From contig JAMCCL010000123.1 in NCBI GenBank assembly GCA_024516035.1, positions 1 through 64,000 on the forward strand: a stretch of 64,000 nucleotides of DNA. Direction: 5' to 3'. The translations under genes and the position numbers were made by a program. Positions within the stretch are counted from its first letter, which is position 1. Every line of letters starts with the position of its first letter. The notes under the pieces were generated by a model that did no database searches, was not told the origin of the DNA, and worked only from the letters and a program-made list of their open reading frames with translations. Source of the stretch: Bactericera cockerelli. Lineage: Eukaryota > Arthropoda > Insecta > Hemiptera > Triozidae. Positions 11,611 through 24,600 of this stretch are shown here, one piece after another.

Positions 11611-14384
11611 GTACACAGTCATGATGAACTTTTGCATAAAATTTATACATTATACACTATCCGTATACATATAGAACTTTTTGAAAAATCAGAACAATGG
11701 TCAGTGGGAAAAGCCTTGTGGTATACGTATACCTGCTCACAGTGCTCACCTAATTACCTACTCTGTTGCATTTTCCTAGGACTGGATTCAGATACCTATT
11801 ACTTTATTACTGAGTAACATTTTCAGGGATATATTTTAATTGTTTTGAAGAACATGTTGCTCAAAGATTTTATCAAAAGCCGTTGAAAAGTCTAAATAAA
11901 TTGCTGCTCAAAAATTTGTTAAATAGATTCTAAACAATAACCTAATTAGACATAATTATCACAAAAAGTAATTAGAACTATATCAAATTAGCAGGCAACT
12001 TTATCATTCGCTCGGTTTAAAGTTCTGCTGTGTCAAAAACACACTAAAAGATACTATGCCGAGATAATTAGGAGTATTATTGGTTGAGAGTATTCAATTT
12101 CAACATGACATAAACATTCAAATCACCATAAGCAACAGAACAATAATTGTAATGTAAATGCATGCATATTGTTAATAACAGGGGGGCAGAGAGAGAACAA
12201 GAACACGAAAATCAACATGAAAATACCCCCTTGTTCCAAGCGAGCAACATTTTTAGGCGTAACCCATGTACAGTAGTAGGAGGATCTAAGCGAGACGAAG
12301 AATCTCGAACTGTGTCGAGTCACGCCTGGTCCAATCACTCCTTTCTATCTAAAGAACTATTCAGTAGTGATGCGATATCACAGTTAACAACTGTGATAGT
12401 CCGGGAATTTGATCTTTATCGGTTAATTTTTTATTGCTTTTATTTTTACATGTATATGTCTGTGTTTATTGAATTTTCTTTGTTTTCCGTTCTGAAAACT
12501 GTTTACAAAAAGAATAATTAAATACGATTCAAAGTTTTCTTATTGGTTTTCTTAACATATTTTTATAATTACTAAAGATAGATTTTCCTAACCCGTTAAA
12601 TGCGTGTGTTGTTTTGTGATAACCAAAATTTTAGATAGTATTATGCTATTAACTAAGCACTATTAATTAAAAGTAAAACACCATTTCTTAAATATCTTCT
12701 TTAGTTATATATTTTGTGTGCCTCTTTTTAATAATATTATTTTAAGTTTAATGATGAAGTTAAGGACTTGATTCATATGCCGCCAAAAGTTTGGAAAAAT
12801 TAGGTATGTATGAAAAACTAAAATATACCTAGGTAAACAATGATAAGTAAGTATTTTAGACATTGTCAATACTTGATGGAGTGGAATAATCAAATTTTAG
12901 TCCAGAAAAATTGCCCAATGAAATATTTACTTAGATAAAGATTGTATACAACTTCATAAAGGCTTGGTTTCTATAATGTATAATTGACCATTTATCTGGT
13001 TATAGACCCATTATAACTTACTTAGTACCTAATAACAGCTTTCAAATTAATTTGTTAAACAAACAAAACAAAACTAATACAAAAATTACTAACACTGTCT
13101 AAATAAATAATATTTTGATGAAACTCGAAGTTACCTAATAGTACATGCTTGTTCTTGTCCTTTTTGGATAATAACATGTATTGTACGAGTAAGTTCAAAT
13201 CTATACAATGATTCATTGAAGTTGAAATTGAATAAAAGTATCAGAACATACCTGGACAAATGTTTCGCAATAATTTGCTCTCATCAGTTGAATATCAATT
13301 ATCCATGCTATCAACTAACCTTTTTATTTTCACAAATTGAAAAGTTCTAATAGATAATCTTCATACTTACCTATCAGAATAGATATAATATAGGTATCAG
13401 AATAGGTACATTTTATTTTATTTTTACTATAAGTTATTGTTATGACTGACAGTGTAGTTTATCAACACACAAAAAAAATCAAATAGGTACAAAATTTTAG
13501 TATTGCTGTGTCGAGTGTGTAGGTATATATATATTGATGATCTCATCTTGTCTTATTCTCATTATAATTACCTATAACCTTGTCATCAATATCCATTTGA
13601 GTAATATTGCCTAGTTCTAAGGTAAAAGTGGATTACCTTACAGTCCACAAGCTCAGGTGTCAATAAATGAATCTAACATGAAGTTGAGTAACCTAGGTGT
13701 CATATAAGAAAAGCAACATGTTGATGATTACTAGATTTCATTGATTAATCATTATTTATCCTAGTAACATGAAATCATAAATATCAGAAACCCAACGGAT
13801 CCCCACGCTACTTGGATTACGAGATTGCCTTAACCATTAACCAATGCATTTTTTCATTTCTATCGCCAGTGTCAGGTACATATTAATATTTTGGTATACA
13901 TATTAGACTTCCTGACATTAAGGTATAAATATACTTGCTGATTTAACAGATATCTTAAACAGCACTAACATTATTGACTATGAAAACGCAATTACTCATT
14001 GTCTTTGGCATTAAACTAATTCATAAATGTTTTTTTTAAAAAAATGCCATTAACCTATAGGTATATTTCTCTATCTCAATTTTAATAAATTCATCATTAC
14101 ACAAGCAGGCTTGAACTTCTTTGATTTTCAAGAGAACAAAATCACAATATCTTTCTATTTTGAAATGGACATTAAAAAATTGACATCTTTAAACTGTAGT
14201 TTATGGGTCAGTAAAATGAACAAAAATTTGATGGATAATATCAATCATAGTGCAAAAGTGTTTGTGTTGCACATGAGACTCATGAGAGAAGTGCAAAAAT
14301 CATGAAAAGCCACTGTTTTTATCGGTGGATGATAGTAGTTCCACATAATTATTATCCATCAAGCAATTTCAATTCTGTTGTGCC
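11611..14384. other. Unannotated A+T-rich DNA
   Basis: No gene is recognised. A 119-codon open frame at 12162-12521 is in a less A+T-rich patch but shows no domain and no clear splice sites. A short SINE fragment is listed separately at 13789-13848. Confidence 0.35.
13789..13848 (-). mobile_element. Fragment of the tRNA-derived SINE head
   Basis: CCAACGGATCCCCACGCTAC, then TTGGATTACGAGATTG and AACCATTAACCA, parallels the tRNA-like part of the SINE at 11570-11610 (CCAACGGATCCCTACGCTAT). Only the head is left. Confidence 0.45.
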
Positions 14385-14975
14385 CATGTCTCAGCTTCAT
14401 AGGTCTATGTAGGTCTTACAATAGTTTTGTACATTTTACCTCATGTTTTTATGTAGGTACATGTAAGTACTTAATATGTATATGACGGTTGACTATGCTC
14501 ACTCGTGGGCCATAAGGTCTATAAAAAAAAAACAAACAAAATACGATTTTCGCATAGCACTCCCGATGTTTTCTTCCTATTCATTAAACCTGCATTGATG
14601 ACTATGGACAATCTCTTTTTCAAGTGATCCATTTTTAGATAACGTAGATCCGAGGTAATTGAAAGTTTCAAATCTATTCAAGTTTTTACCACATACTTTA
14701 ATTTTTCTCATTTCCATAGGTACTTCATCTCCTACATTTTCAGTTATTACATAAATTATCATGTCGAAGACGTAGGTAGGGACTAACAGCTGATCCTTGA
14801 TGCACACTTATCTATTCTGTCATACCAGTTGGACTCTTGTTTTTTGTTCTTGCTTCATATCTTTCACTAACCGTACAAATTTTCCTTGGGCTCCTCTGCA
14901 TCTCATACATTGCCATATTTCATCTCGTGGAACTGTATCTCATGATATAGCTATGCCTTTTCCAGGTCAAATAAG
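14385..14975 (-). pseudogene. RTE-like LINE reverse transcriptase fragment
   Basis: On the - strand, with frame shifts and stops, the pieces in order are FDLEKA (RT block around the first aspartate), CRGAQGKFVRLVKDM, an open stretch with ETFNYLGSTLSKNGSLEKEI, and finally KMYKTIVRPT followed by AETWA. These are the standard landmarks of the RT and thumb of RTE-type or similar endonuclease-reverse transcriptases, in the right order. Only the open piece at 14577-14807 is uninterrupted (76 codons). The catalytic YxDD block is not visible. It is a dead 5'- and 3'-truncated copy. Confidence 0.7.
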
Positions 14976-14990
14976 ACATGAAATTAATAA

Positions 14991-16040
14991 ATTTGTTAAA
15001 CTATAATCGCTCATTTATGTCCTCTTCATCCTCTAATAAAACAACAAAAGTACCTTTAATTGAGAAAAAAATTACCAGTATAATGTTATTGATATTGAGA
15101 AATCAATATTCAAACTTTACCAACCATTATTTTCCTCTTTTCTATTAGTTTTAATTGGAGCTTCTCAACTTAAAATTTTAGTATGAAATCAGTCTTTAAA
15201 TGCAATAAAGAGAGACGTGTATTAAAATTGCTTATATTTTTGAGAGTAGCAAATTACATTAATTTAATTCACGTATTGATAAACCCAAGTCCTTCCAATT
15301 TCTTATCGGTGAATATTTATTTATTAATGCATATGTGAAACTGGGATTTTAATCATGATTGGACACAATATGAGAAGATAAATTCTACGTACATGATGAA
15401 CTAAAACGGAAGCTAGAAAGATCTAGTTGACGTTGTTGAAAGTTATCATATTTTTGATTATCACAATCGTGGTCCATGAATCACAATTCCTCAAACTCGT
15501 TTTACTATATATTTTCTTAACTTGACAATCGAACCACCGACCTCCAGATAAAAGTCCGCCACCTTATTGATCAAGCTACTGAGAATGGTTAGAAAAATCT
15601 AGTAATAGCAACATGAATTGTCTCTATTCATATTGCAAAGATACTAATTTTACAACAAACCCTGATATACTTACTTACATAAAACCAGCAGTACTCGGGT
15701 AGGAGTAGTTTTCACTTGGCAGACCTTGAGCAATTGGTCATGGGAGAAGTTGAAAAACATTTATGCTTTGAAATTTGAGAAACTAATGTGCAAATGTTGT
15801 GCGAATATGCAGAAGATGAAGTGAAAATCACTATGATGAACGCCCACACTCGAATCAAATCGAACAACATGGACTTGGCTTGATATGTTTTACTTTCTTG
15901 AGACTGATTACTAACCAGTTTCACAGAAACATACATTTTTGTTCATTGTAAGTATGGTAAACTTTATTTGGCATTCTTAATCACATTCTTGTATAATAAG
16001 ATAGGGTTTCCAAATTTTTTTTCCACACAATAAGTAGATA
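14991..16040. other. Unannotated DNA
   Basis: Nothing supported except the tRNA-like segment at 15528-15600. Confidence 0.3.
15528..15600 (-). repeat. tRNA-like SINE head, degenerate
   Basis: Read on the - strand it gives TAGCTTGATCAATAAGG (A-box-like) and GGAGGTCGGTGGTTCGATT (B box). The GGAGGTCGGTGGTTCGA block recurs at 46544-46566 on the + strand, so both belong to one tRNA-derived family. The acceptor stem is not complementary, so it is not a functional tRNA gene. Confidence 0.45.
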
Positions 16041-16057
16041 AAAGAACATCTTTCATA

Positions 16058-16545
16058 CTATAAGTGGATGTGCCAAAATTACCAATATCACCAATGAGAT
16101 AGAAAAATAATATTGAACTTTTGTAATGAATAGTTTTGTAAAAACAAGTATTCAAGTTGACAATAGTGGTAGTGATGGATATGGCAAAATTACCAATATC
16201 ATCAGTGTTAACTTGACACTATTATTCTTATCTGACCTGGTTGCAGGGTTTTCATTAGATCTATTGTAGCCAGTGGATTGTATTTGGTTTTAACGTACTG
16301 ATTTGAGATATAAATCAGGAGTAGATATAAAATCAGGAGTAACCTCACACAAGCTGAGTAGGGCCGAAAATGCCAGCCTCGCGTTTTTGGAGGGAACAGA
16401 ATTTTCTTAGAAAAGTCTGCCCCAAAACGGATATCGAACTAGGTATCTCTGGACTACGGGCAGTAGTCACAACCGTTACGCCACGGAGGCTGGAACTTGA
16501 TACTGTTAGTGGATGTGCAAAAATTACTAATGTCACCAATATAAT
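16058..16545. repeat. Three interspersed copies of a ~40-base word
   Basis: Copies of AGTGGATGTGCCAAAATTAC-like sequence followed by CAATATCACCAAT occur at about 16058-16096, 16167-16204 (variant) and 16504-16545. The last two lie on either side of the SINE at 16368-16505. No function is apparent. Confidence 0.5.
16368..16505 (-). mobile_element. tRNA-derived SINE-like element, reverse orientation
   Basis: On the - strand it starts CCAGCCTCCGTGGCGTAACG (A box GTGGCGTAACGG), has AGTTCGATATCC as B box about 45 bases later, and ends in GAGGCTGGC. The outer CCAGCCTC and GAGGCTGG are inverted repeats of each other. The tRNA-like fold is incomplete. No A-rich tail is present, so a short chimeric element is equally possible. 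Confidence 0.5.
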
Positions 16546-18546
16546 ACATTTTTTTTTAATATAGGTACCTGTTCAAATACATTTAAATTCCTACTTACCT
16601 ATATTTTTTAGGATCTTATAGTGTTTTGCATATCTACTTTATTATTTTTACAATCTCTTGATTTTTTATTTAATGCCTAATCAGTGGTTAACTACCAAAC
16701 GTACCAAATAACTGATTAAAATATCATTTATAAATACACCAACAGCATTAATCAGTCATAAATTGTGCTAGTCTTAAAATTAGCTCTGTTTGTTAGTGTG
16801 TTTGTTAAGTGATCCCTTAAATTTAAAAATTAAATTATGTACTGGTATAGTCGACCTTTGAAGTCTTCGAAACTTTCCCCACGCAGCTTGAAGCTCATAT
16901 TGAAATAATGGTCAAAAGTGTAGTTGGAGTTCCTTTTCCGAAGAGTTTTTCTATTCTAAGTAAAGCACATCAATTTTGTAACCTGATATAGTTACAGTGA
17001 TGGTAAAATTATGATAGATATTGTAAAAATATTATTGATATTGCCATTGGTATCTTGATGGACTTTTTGTAGATTTGTTGTACATTTATCATCAGTTTTT
17101 TGGAAAACAATTGCAGAGTTTCTAGATACTGACAGAGCCTGGACGTTAGTGTGAAAATCAGATGATTCTACAATATCCTAAGACTTGACAGATCCATGGC
17201 AGAATATTAATCAAAGAATATACCTATTTAATGTTACCTGAGTACATTTCCAAGGTACATAGCGTACCATATACATCTCGGAGCAGATAGTAGTACTCGT
17301 CTACCTATATAGTTTCAGTGAAGAACTTGTTAAGTTTATATTGGCGTGGAATGCAAGTCGTGCAAGCGGCCATCTTGGAATTGGATAGACGAGTCAAACA
17401 TAAAACTTGCTGTAAAGCAAAAAAGTACATTATGTATATATTTATCTTATTCTTCATATACTTGCGTATGTACTTGGCAGTGTTTGTACATAAGAGAGTT
17501 TTAATAGTGTTCCAACTAGACTTGGAGTCGCCAACTTCTCATCCTATCCAATGCAGCAAATGCTAAATGAAATAATACTCCTGAGTGAAGAAAGATTTGT
17601 GTAAGAATTAAGTGTTTTGAAGATTGATTTGGACAACATTAACAGGTATGCCTCATCTTATGGAAATGTATGTAAGCGTGGATAAGGATCTACCTAGCGA
17701 TTTATTTCACCTTTCTGAACTCTAGGTTCTGCTCCTAGGTTGTTATGAAGGTTGAGTTCATAAGTCAAGTAGAAGTTGGTTATTATTGCTTTCTTCATTA
17801 TTTTGGCAATTTTTCTGATAAAAAATAAAGAAATCATTGGAAAAGTGAAGACTAGCATTCCAATTATACCAATAGTTTCTATTTATAGCACCTCTTTATT
17901 TAAAATGAACAATTTTACCATACTTAAGTCTAAGTGCATAAAAATATTATATATTTTATAATTATCTGAGTATCTGTATTTCTGATGACATAGTACACAA
18001 ATTTTTTTAGGAGTACTTTGTATTCAGCTGTACAGTGACATACGAACTTGTATACCTCTATTTTATAAAGAACATTCTTCCAAAGAGTTTTCCTCCTGCT
18101 TCAGACTCACTTAAAATTCCGTCTATACCATGTAATTGTAAATTGTAATTTGTGGTATATTGGAAGTTTCAAAAGTTCACCAATAATCCCAGACAGTATG
18201 GGAATATAATGATCGTTTTCTTTATGCCTTGTTCATATTATGCTTATTGGGAACACCCCCAATCAATTTCACCCACACACTCACGTACTCACTGCCTCTC
18301 CGCTCTCCATGCAGTTCCTACTTCTGGCACTACATGTAAATGAAGCTTTACCTATTTTGTAGCTCTGTGAGCTGAGTTTTTAATTGAACATATCTGAAAG
18401 CCGTTGGTTGTTCATATTAGATGTTGTTTTACGCTTTACCAGTTATTCTACTAAATGCTTGTTTGCTTGTATACGTCTCAGACATGTGTAAGGAGTTTCT
18501 TGTGCTCATTACTTATCTCTTCTGACCTCTTCTGTTTCTGTTTCAG
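16546..18546. other. Region upstream of the first recognised grn coding exon
   Basis: No coding exon is visible. The final bases, CTGTTTCTGTTTCAG, form a strong splice acceptor (AG 18545-18546), so at least one 5'UTR exon of grn should lie upstream. I could not place it or a promoter. Confidence 0.4.
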
Positions 18547-18828
18547 GGCAACCCTGGCTCACCTAAAAGTTTAGAATGGACATGAGTGTTGACACTTCAA
18601 ATCAAAGAACTTGGTACGAACCCGGTGGTCGCACTAGTGAAGATTCCTCCGATATGGCAACCGTAGCCGAACACATGAGCTCGTTTTTCGCGGCCCACCA
18701 CGGGTCCGGGTTCGATGCTAGTCGGGACTATCGCACCGCCACGCCTTACCACAGGGACGCCCTGTCTGTCAGTCGCTATTACCATCAGCAAATGCACTCC
18801 CCCTACTCTTCCGGCGCTGCCTCGCATG
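18547..18828 (+). CDS. grn: GATA transcription factor grain, first coding exon
   Basis: The exon follows a strong acceptor and starts with a 29-base 5'UTR tail. An in-frame TAA at 18564 precedes ATG 18576, which fixes the start. It encodes 84 residues plus one base: MDMSVDTSNQRWY-like opening, histidine-rich AAHHGSGFD, then RYYHQQMHSPYSSGAASHG. It ends at a consensus donor (G|GTAAGT, 18829). This N-terminal region of GATA1/2/3-class factors is poorly conserved; identification rests on the perfect phase-1 join to the exon at 38830, which carries the diagnostic motifs. The protein is a nuclear DNA-binding regulator of development. The open frame running past 18828 is intron. Confidence 0.85.
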
Positions 18829-20262
18829 GTAAGTTCTCTCATTTTTCATTAACCTATGTACAGTCACATCTAATTAATTAACTGAATTATAACTCTTGTA
18901 TAGTTAAGTTGAATATTACATTCGATCATAAGGAGTAACAGAAACTATATTTGACCTCTTTTGATGAAAATGTTGTAGTTTTGAAAAAACTAGGTACCTA
19001 GTAAGAAGATCAGATGCTGGTATTTTATTATTTTTTTCTCTCTTCTTATTGGATTGTATCTAGATTAAGAAAAATACGATAAACTGCTTCTTCCGAAAAT
19101 GGGCACATACTTTTCAAAGTAAACAGAAAATTCAAAATACGCCGATATACCTACTTGGTACCTTAGAAACTTGACCCTTACCCAGGGTTAGACAAATCTA
19201 TTAATATCTAGAGACGGGTTCCGTTCTTTTTCATTCAAAATGTTGTTTTTGAAGAACCTTTGAGGACTGATTTCAAATGAATGGGCACTCGGAATTCATC
19301 AATTTTATTCACACCTATTTTTGAACGGGTCTAATTAGCGGGCACCCAGGTCATTGACACCGCCAAATATTTACTTTCCAACTTGAAGATCTCAAAAACT
19401 CGGACCGAAATCTTTTTGACCTCTGAGATTTTTTTTATATGTAATTGTGGTGTATTGTAGGTGGTATTAGGAGTGCTGAATGAACAGAAAGCGTATGGGT
19501 TCATGTCCCCAGTGAAACCATTTCAGAAACTTTTGGTCTTGTGAATTTCAGATATTATCCCAGAACATAATTATTATTCATCGTCATTCAAATTCGAGTT
19601 AACACATTTCTAAACCCACTTTAACGTCTTTAACCTCACTTAGCCTGGTTTGTAAAGGGAATACCCATTTCGAAAACCACGAAGGTTCGAAAATGGGAGT
19701 TACTCATTGGGTTTTCTCTTTGCTCAACTTTCCCTACTTCGCTTAGGGCCGAATTATAAAACATAATTACCACAAAGATAAGCCAGAGCGTCCCACAAGA
19801 TGGACTATACTTCGCTGTGATTGGTTGAGACTCCAACTTGAAAATCGGTTTGTTGTAATGCTAATTTATTCATAATTGGAGCTATAGAAAGTTGTATTCA
19901 ATATCCATCGACGCTGGCTAATCTAATGCATTTGAAAGACATCATAGCTAGGTAGGTATTGATAACTATGGTAATGGGCCACCCTAATATAATCTGCACA
20001 TTCTAATATCATTAGATGTGCTTATTGTAGTTCTAATATGATTGCATATTATAAAATAGATAACATAATATTTCCATTGGCTTCACTTCAGGAAGCATGT
20101 CAACAAATCACTGAGCAAAGAACCCGGGATCTCCTCTCCAGTAAGGATGGGGACTCATTCCATGGCCTGTAAATACATCGCAGTCAATTGACCATCGCCA
20201 GATCGTAAACTGAACGGAAATTTATTGACGAGTCGACCATGTGGCGTATTTAAATTGGCATT

Positions 20263-20350
20263 TATGAGATCGGAAGAGTATGGCAAATAATATATGAGAT
20301 CGAAAGAGTATGGCAAATAATATATGAGATTGAGAGAGTATGGCAAATAG
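20263..20350. repeat. Tandem repeat, ~32-base unit, three copies
   Basis: The unit reads TATGAGATCGRAAGAGTATG followed by GCAAATAA and occurs three times, with single-base differences. The open frame on the - strand (PYS-DLIYY repeats) is its translation. Confidence 0.85.
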
Positions 20351-20814
20351 TACTCTTCAAGAGAAAAGCTCAGGAACTCAGGATCGTGAGATGTGAAAGT
20401 TTGCGCCATGGAGACAACCCAGCATTGACATAATCATCATATTGGTACGGAGACTGATGAGGCAGAAATTTATAGGTATAGGACTTGGGACATGGATAGA
20501 TGTACATATGTAGGTGTATTAGGAGTTTGGACATGTAGGATAGCACAAGAGTCAAAATGGTGTAAAGAATGTTCATTGTACTCAAGTAGGTGCACTGTGC
20601 ATCTTGTTTGGGCATTTTATTTTTAAATATTTATGATATGAATAGAAGACCTATTAATTACTATACTCAACCTATCATTAAAATCATATAGGTAATATTC
20701 GTAATTACCATATTGTAGAATGTAGATCAAATATACCGTGTAATTCAGAAAATAGCTATACATAGTTTCCTCTTAACAGAACAAAAAGTTTGTTCGAATA
20801 TTCATTCTGTACAA

Positions 20815-21650
20815 GTTCGTGTGGCTCTCGGCTAAGAATAAGACCACGGGTTGTTCCCCCTGTCGTAAAAGGCGACTAACAGGAACATCTCTCAGAAGCT
20901 GTTGAAAAGCTTCATAAAAGAGATTTATAAAACTCTCAGGAGCTGCTGGAAGGCGGTTCGAATGGCTGCTCAAAGCCATAGAGCCTTTTTCCAGTAAAAA
21001 GCACCAAAAAGAAGCCTCGTTCAGAAGAAACCACTTCAAAGCATCAGGGTGAGAAGCTAATGGAGCAGAAGAGGCAGAAGATGCCAACAACCTCAACTAT
21101 ATTCTCTTATAGAGATAGTTCAGAGGTGGCATTCGAAACCCCAACTGCTTCTCAAAGCTTTATAAACGCCCTGAAGTCTTTGAAAGTGGGAGTAATTCTG
21201 AAGAAGTTCCCAAATGAGTCCCGGCCACAGGCAGGTGAAAATGTTCCTAACTTATTCGCCCAAAAGAGCAAATGAAATGCTCTGTCTGAGCAAAGAGGAA
21301 TCCTTACTGGCTTTTAACAGGCCACTGTAGCCTCAACTACCGTCTGAACAAATGGACATTGCTCAAGACCTAAAATGCAGTCTCTGTAAAGAGGCCCCAG
21401 AGACAGCAAAACACATTCTCTGTGAATGTGGAGCAGCCTCACACGCTCGACTGAAACACTTCCGAAGGCTGATTCTAACACCTAAAGAAGTTACCGAAAT
21501 CAGTCCTAAAAGAATCTTAAGCTACATTAATAGCTTTGATCTCTTTTAGAGTTACAGGGGCATGTCACAAAAGATCTATTTAAGGTCGTAGTGACAAAGA
21601 GCTTTCGTAGCCGATAGCCCTACTTATACCAATACCAATACCAATAGGGT
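20815..21650 (+). mobile_element. Internally deleted R1/Jockey-like LINE
   Basis: The left end carries CTGTCGTAAAAGGCGACTAA (20862-20881), a word I associate with 5' regions of insect non-LTR elements, then an ORF1-like Lys/Ser-rich stretch to about 21275. After a presumed large deletion comes the C-terminus of an RT protein, with CSLCKEAPETAKHILCEC (C-x2-C-x7-H-x4-C), which is the typical finger after the RT/RNase H of such LINEs. It ends at TAG 21547. A short 3'UTR follows, then a tail of TACCAA repeats (21627-21645). The entire endonuclease and RT core are missing, so the copy is dead. Confidence 0.65.
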
Positions 21651-24600
21651 TGAATAGTTAAAATGGGTTGAAATGAAAAATCTCCTTCGATAAAAAAAAG
21701 GATTTATTAACTTGTTATTTCTATCAGTTGACAGTTTCGTCAAGAAACATACCTACCGTATTAAGGGATGAAATTTAGATACCATATTGTGAAGCGAGAA
21801 GCCACTTGCTTGAAGCCAGAAGCCACATGCTTGTGACGTTAAGATTATACACACCCTGTACACGTACAATTTTACCTAACTCTATTGAATGAAGAAACTG
21901 AGGAGACCTCGTAGGTATGAAATTTGAGATTCAGTACCTATTTCTTGTACATCATCTTCTTCTTCATATTCAGAACCGCAGGCTAAAGGAACCCGAAATT
22001 TTACGTTAGACTGAGTGGCTTCACAATATATGATAATGAACTTAGATTGGGGTATACCGTATACCTATTAATAAACATGAACCAACAAGGTAGGCAAGAG
22101 ATCCTCAATATTGAAAGACTATCCAAGTTTTGTACAGGAATGAAATGATGAACCTCTGGGATGTTCAATCGAGTCTTCAAATTGCTTCCCTATTATGTCT
22201 TGGTATATAAACTTGATATAGGTATTTGTACCGTTTTTTGACTGTACATAGAAATCAGGCATAGGTTTAACTAAATTACATTGAAGATATAGGTACCTAC
22301 CTATTAAATATGCATATATGTATGATCAATTCTTTTTGAGCCAAATGCTTTTACTGTTTGTTAAAAAATCAAAAAATAAATCAGTGATAATTCTGAAAGT
22401 ACCATTTCTTTATGTAACAGTCTCACAACAAAGATATTTTCAAAAAATTCAAACCAACAAAGCATTTACTAGATTATTTGAAAATTTCCACAAATCCCAA
22501 ATGAGACAACCTCTATCCGCGAGAGGACACCATAAACTATCAAGGAACTGAAAGAAAGGATTTATAAAACATGCAAGAAGTTCCCATGAAGCATTATAAA
22601 AGGATTTTAAGGATTCCATTCACAAAACAATGGATAGTTAGCGCGTGTATAACTATTTTTTTATTATAATAGTTGGGTTGTTTATTGATAAGCTATGGGA
22701 ATTTAATGATGTATTGTTTTTCTAAGCAAATATTTCAAATAGTAACAAGCAGGTGTGCTGAGCTCCGCCACGTATTAAGGAAATAAAATCTACATAAATA
22801 CTCGTCTCTATGTACTGGGTATCTATTATTTTCATATTGTGCTTTTTCGATTTCTATGTTGCAATGATGCTTTGCTCTTGAACTATTGTACCTACACTCC
22901 GTAGACGAAAAATCTCGTGAAATATCTTTCAATTAAAATGACTTAACTAAGTACTGACGAGTAGCTATATCAAGTAGGCTACCTTATTAATTCAAAATCA
23001 ATAAATATTCATAGAATACCTCAGTTCTGAATGGATTAGTTATATTCAGAAGTATCAGCAAGTTCGTTTTGGGTACTAACGTATGATTATGGTAGAAAAT
23101 TAAGGACAAAATGTCCAGAGATTTATCCAAATAAGATTATATACCACGTACATCAGTTCAGAAATATTTAAAGTTGATTCTGGAAACTATGTATTAGTGG
23201 AAGGTTTTTGCAATTGATTGAGAAACTTTGAAGAGAAAATTTTCAATCATTTGACCTGATTTGGTCAAGTAAGCTCTTCATTTTTGGTTCTACCTAATTT
23301 TATAAATAACATTAAAAACTGTGAAGTATGAACTTTATTGACTATAAAAATAGTGGAATAAAAGACAAAAAATATACAAAAACAAAATCAAGGATATACC
23401 AGTAATTAATTGCTTGTTGATGTTTTTTTTTTTCTGCCAATTCTTAATTTTTCGTCATTTTTTATTTTGACAGGACATAATTGTTTGTATTTTAGACTAT
23501 CACTTTTTATGATTTTCTGATTTATTTCAAGCAAAACTTCTCATTTAGCAGTATCATTTGAAGATAGTTTAAATTACTCTAAAGAGAGCGAGCACCTAAC
23601 TATTAAGGTGTATGCTACTTAACTGGTTGTCTGGTGGAACATTTCTCTCTATGTTTCTGCAACATTAACTTTTAGCAACGCTATATAATAAACATTGGTA
23701 CCTGAGCTTACACTCGTATACATTCGGGTAACCTACCACCTAGTCATTATTTCCTAATTTTGGCACAGAACTTCTTTCAAAAGGAAGCTATAAACGCTTA
23801 TTCAGGCTTTACTTTAATGACCAAGTTTAAGAGGTATTCAGATTTTTACATTGAATCATATTATTTCCAAATGGTGTTCTTGATTTACATCAATCAGAAA
23901 ATGATGAAGTGGTTTTCATGTGGTTGAATGTTTGGCTCGTGAACCAATAACTTAGCCAGTGAGCGGACCATGCATGTTCCATATTTCATGAAATAGAAAC
24001 ATGAGATACATATTAGATCAGTATGGCCATCATGTATTACTAATTTCTACACAACCATGTTTTGAAGTCACTAAGTCTGGTTAAGAATGTTTCCAGCCCC
24101 AGGACATAAAAACCAGAGGACTCGAGCTCAACATTGTTTCTTTATTAGGTAGGTATACATTTTATAATTTAAAACAAGGTTTATATGATCAGAATTCTTG
24201 ATAACATGGATTTTGATGCACAACAACACAATATTATGGGTTATATTATGATTGAGTCAACGTTAAATTTCTTACTTCACTTTTCAGGATTTGTCTTTGT
24301 CATGTAGAATTTCTCCTGCTTGGATAATATTCTACTCACTTACTAGTACCTAATATTGTGTCTCTTAACATTTAAAAAGAAAGTCTTTCATCTTTAGCTG
24401 AATGTGGAATAGGCAATTCCAAAATGATTGAATAATACAGCTGATTTTCGTCAAAGTCTACTTAGACCAGCCCTGACACGAATCACTAATGGGTAGAATA
24501 GCAGCAGAAACTATTGGTGGGTAATTTAACCACAAGCGCTTCAAACATCTCGATCACTTCAACTAATTGCCCAGTTCTTGTAACAACTGTCACTTAGTTG

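Noticed and set aside
12162..12521. 119-codon open frame, +
   Set aside because: No domain, no splice or poly(A) support, and the C-terminal third is A+T-driven. Could be a UTR exon, but nothing shows it.
20155..20409. - strand frame with PYS-DLIYY repeats
   Set aside because: It is the translation of a 32-base tandem repeat.
20773..21096. 107-codon - strand frame
   Set aside because: It is antisense to a LINE remnant whose + strand landmarks are recognisable.
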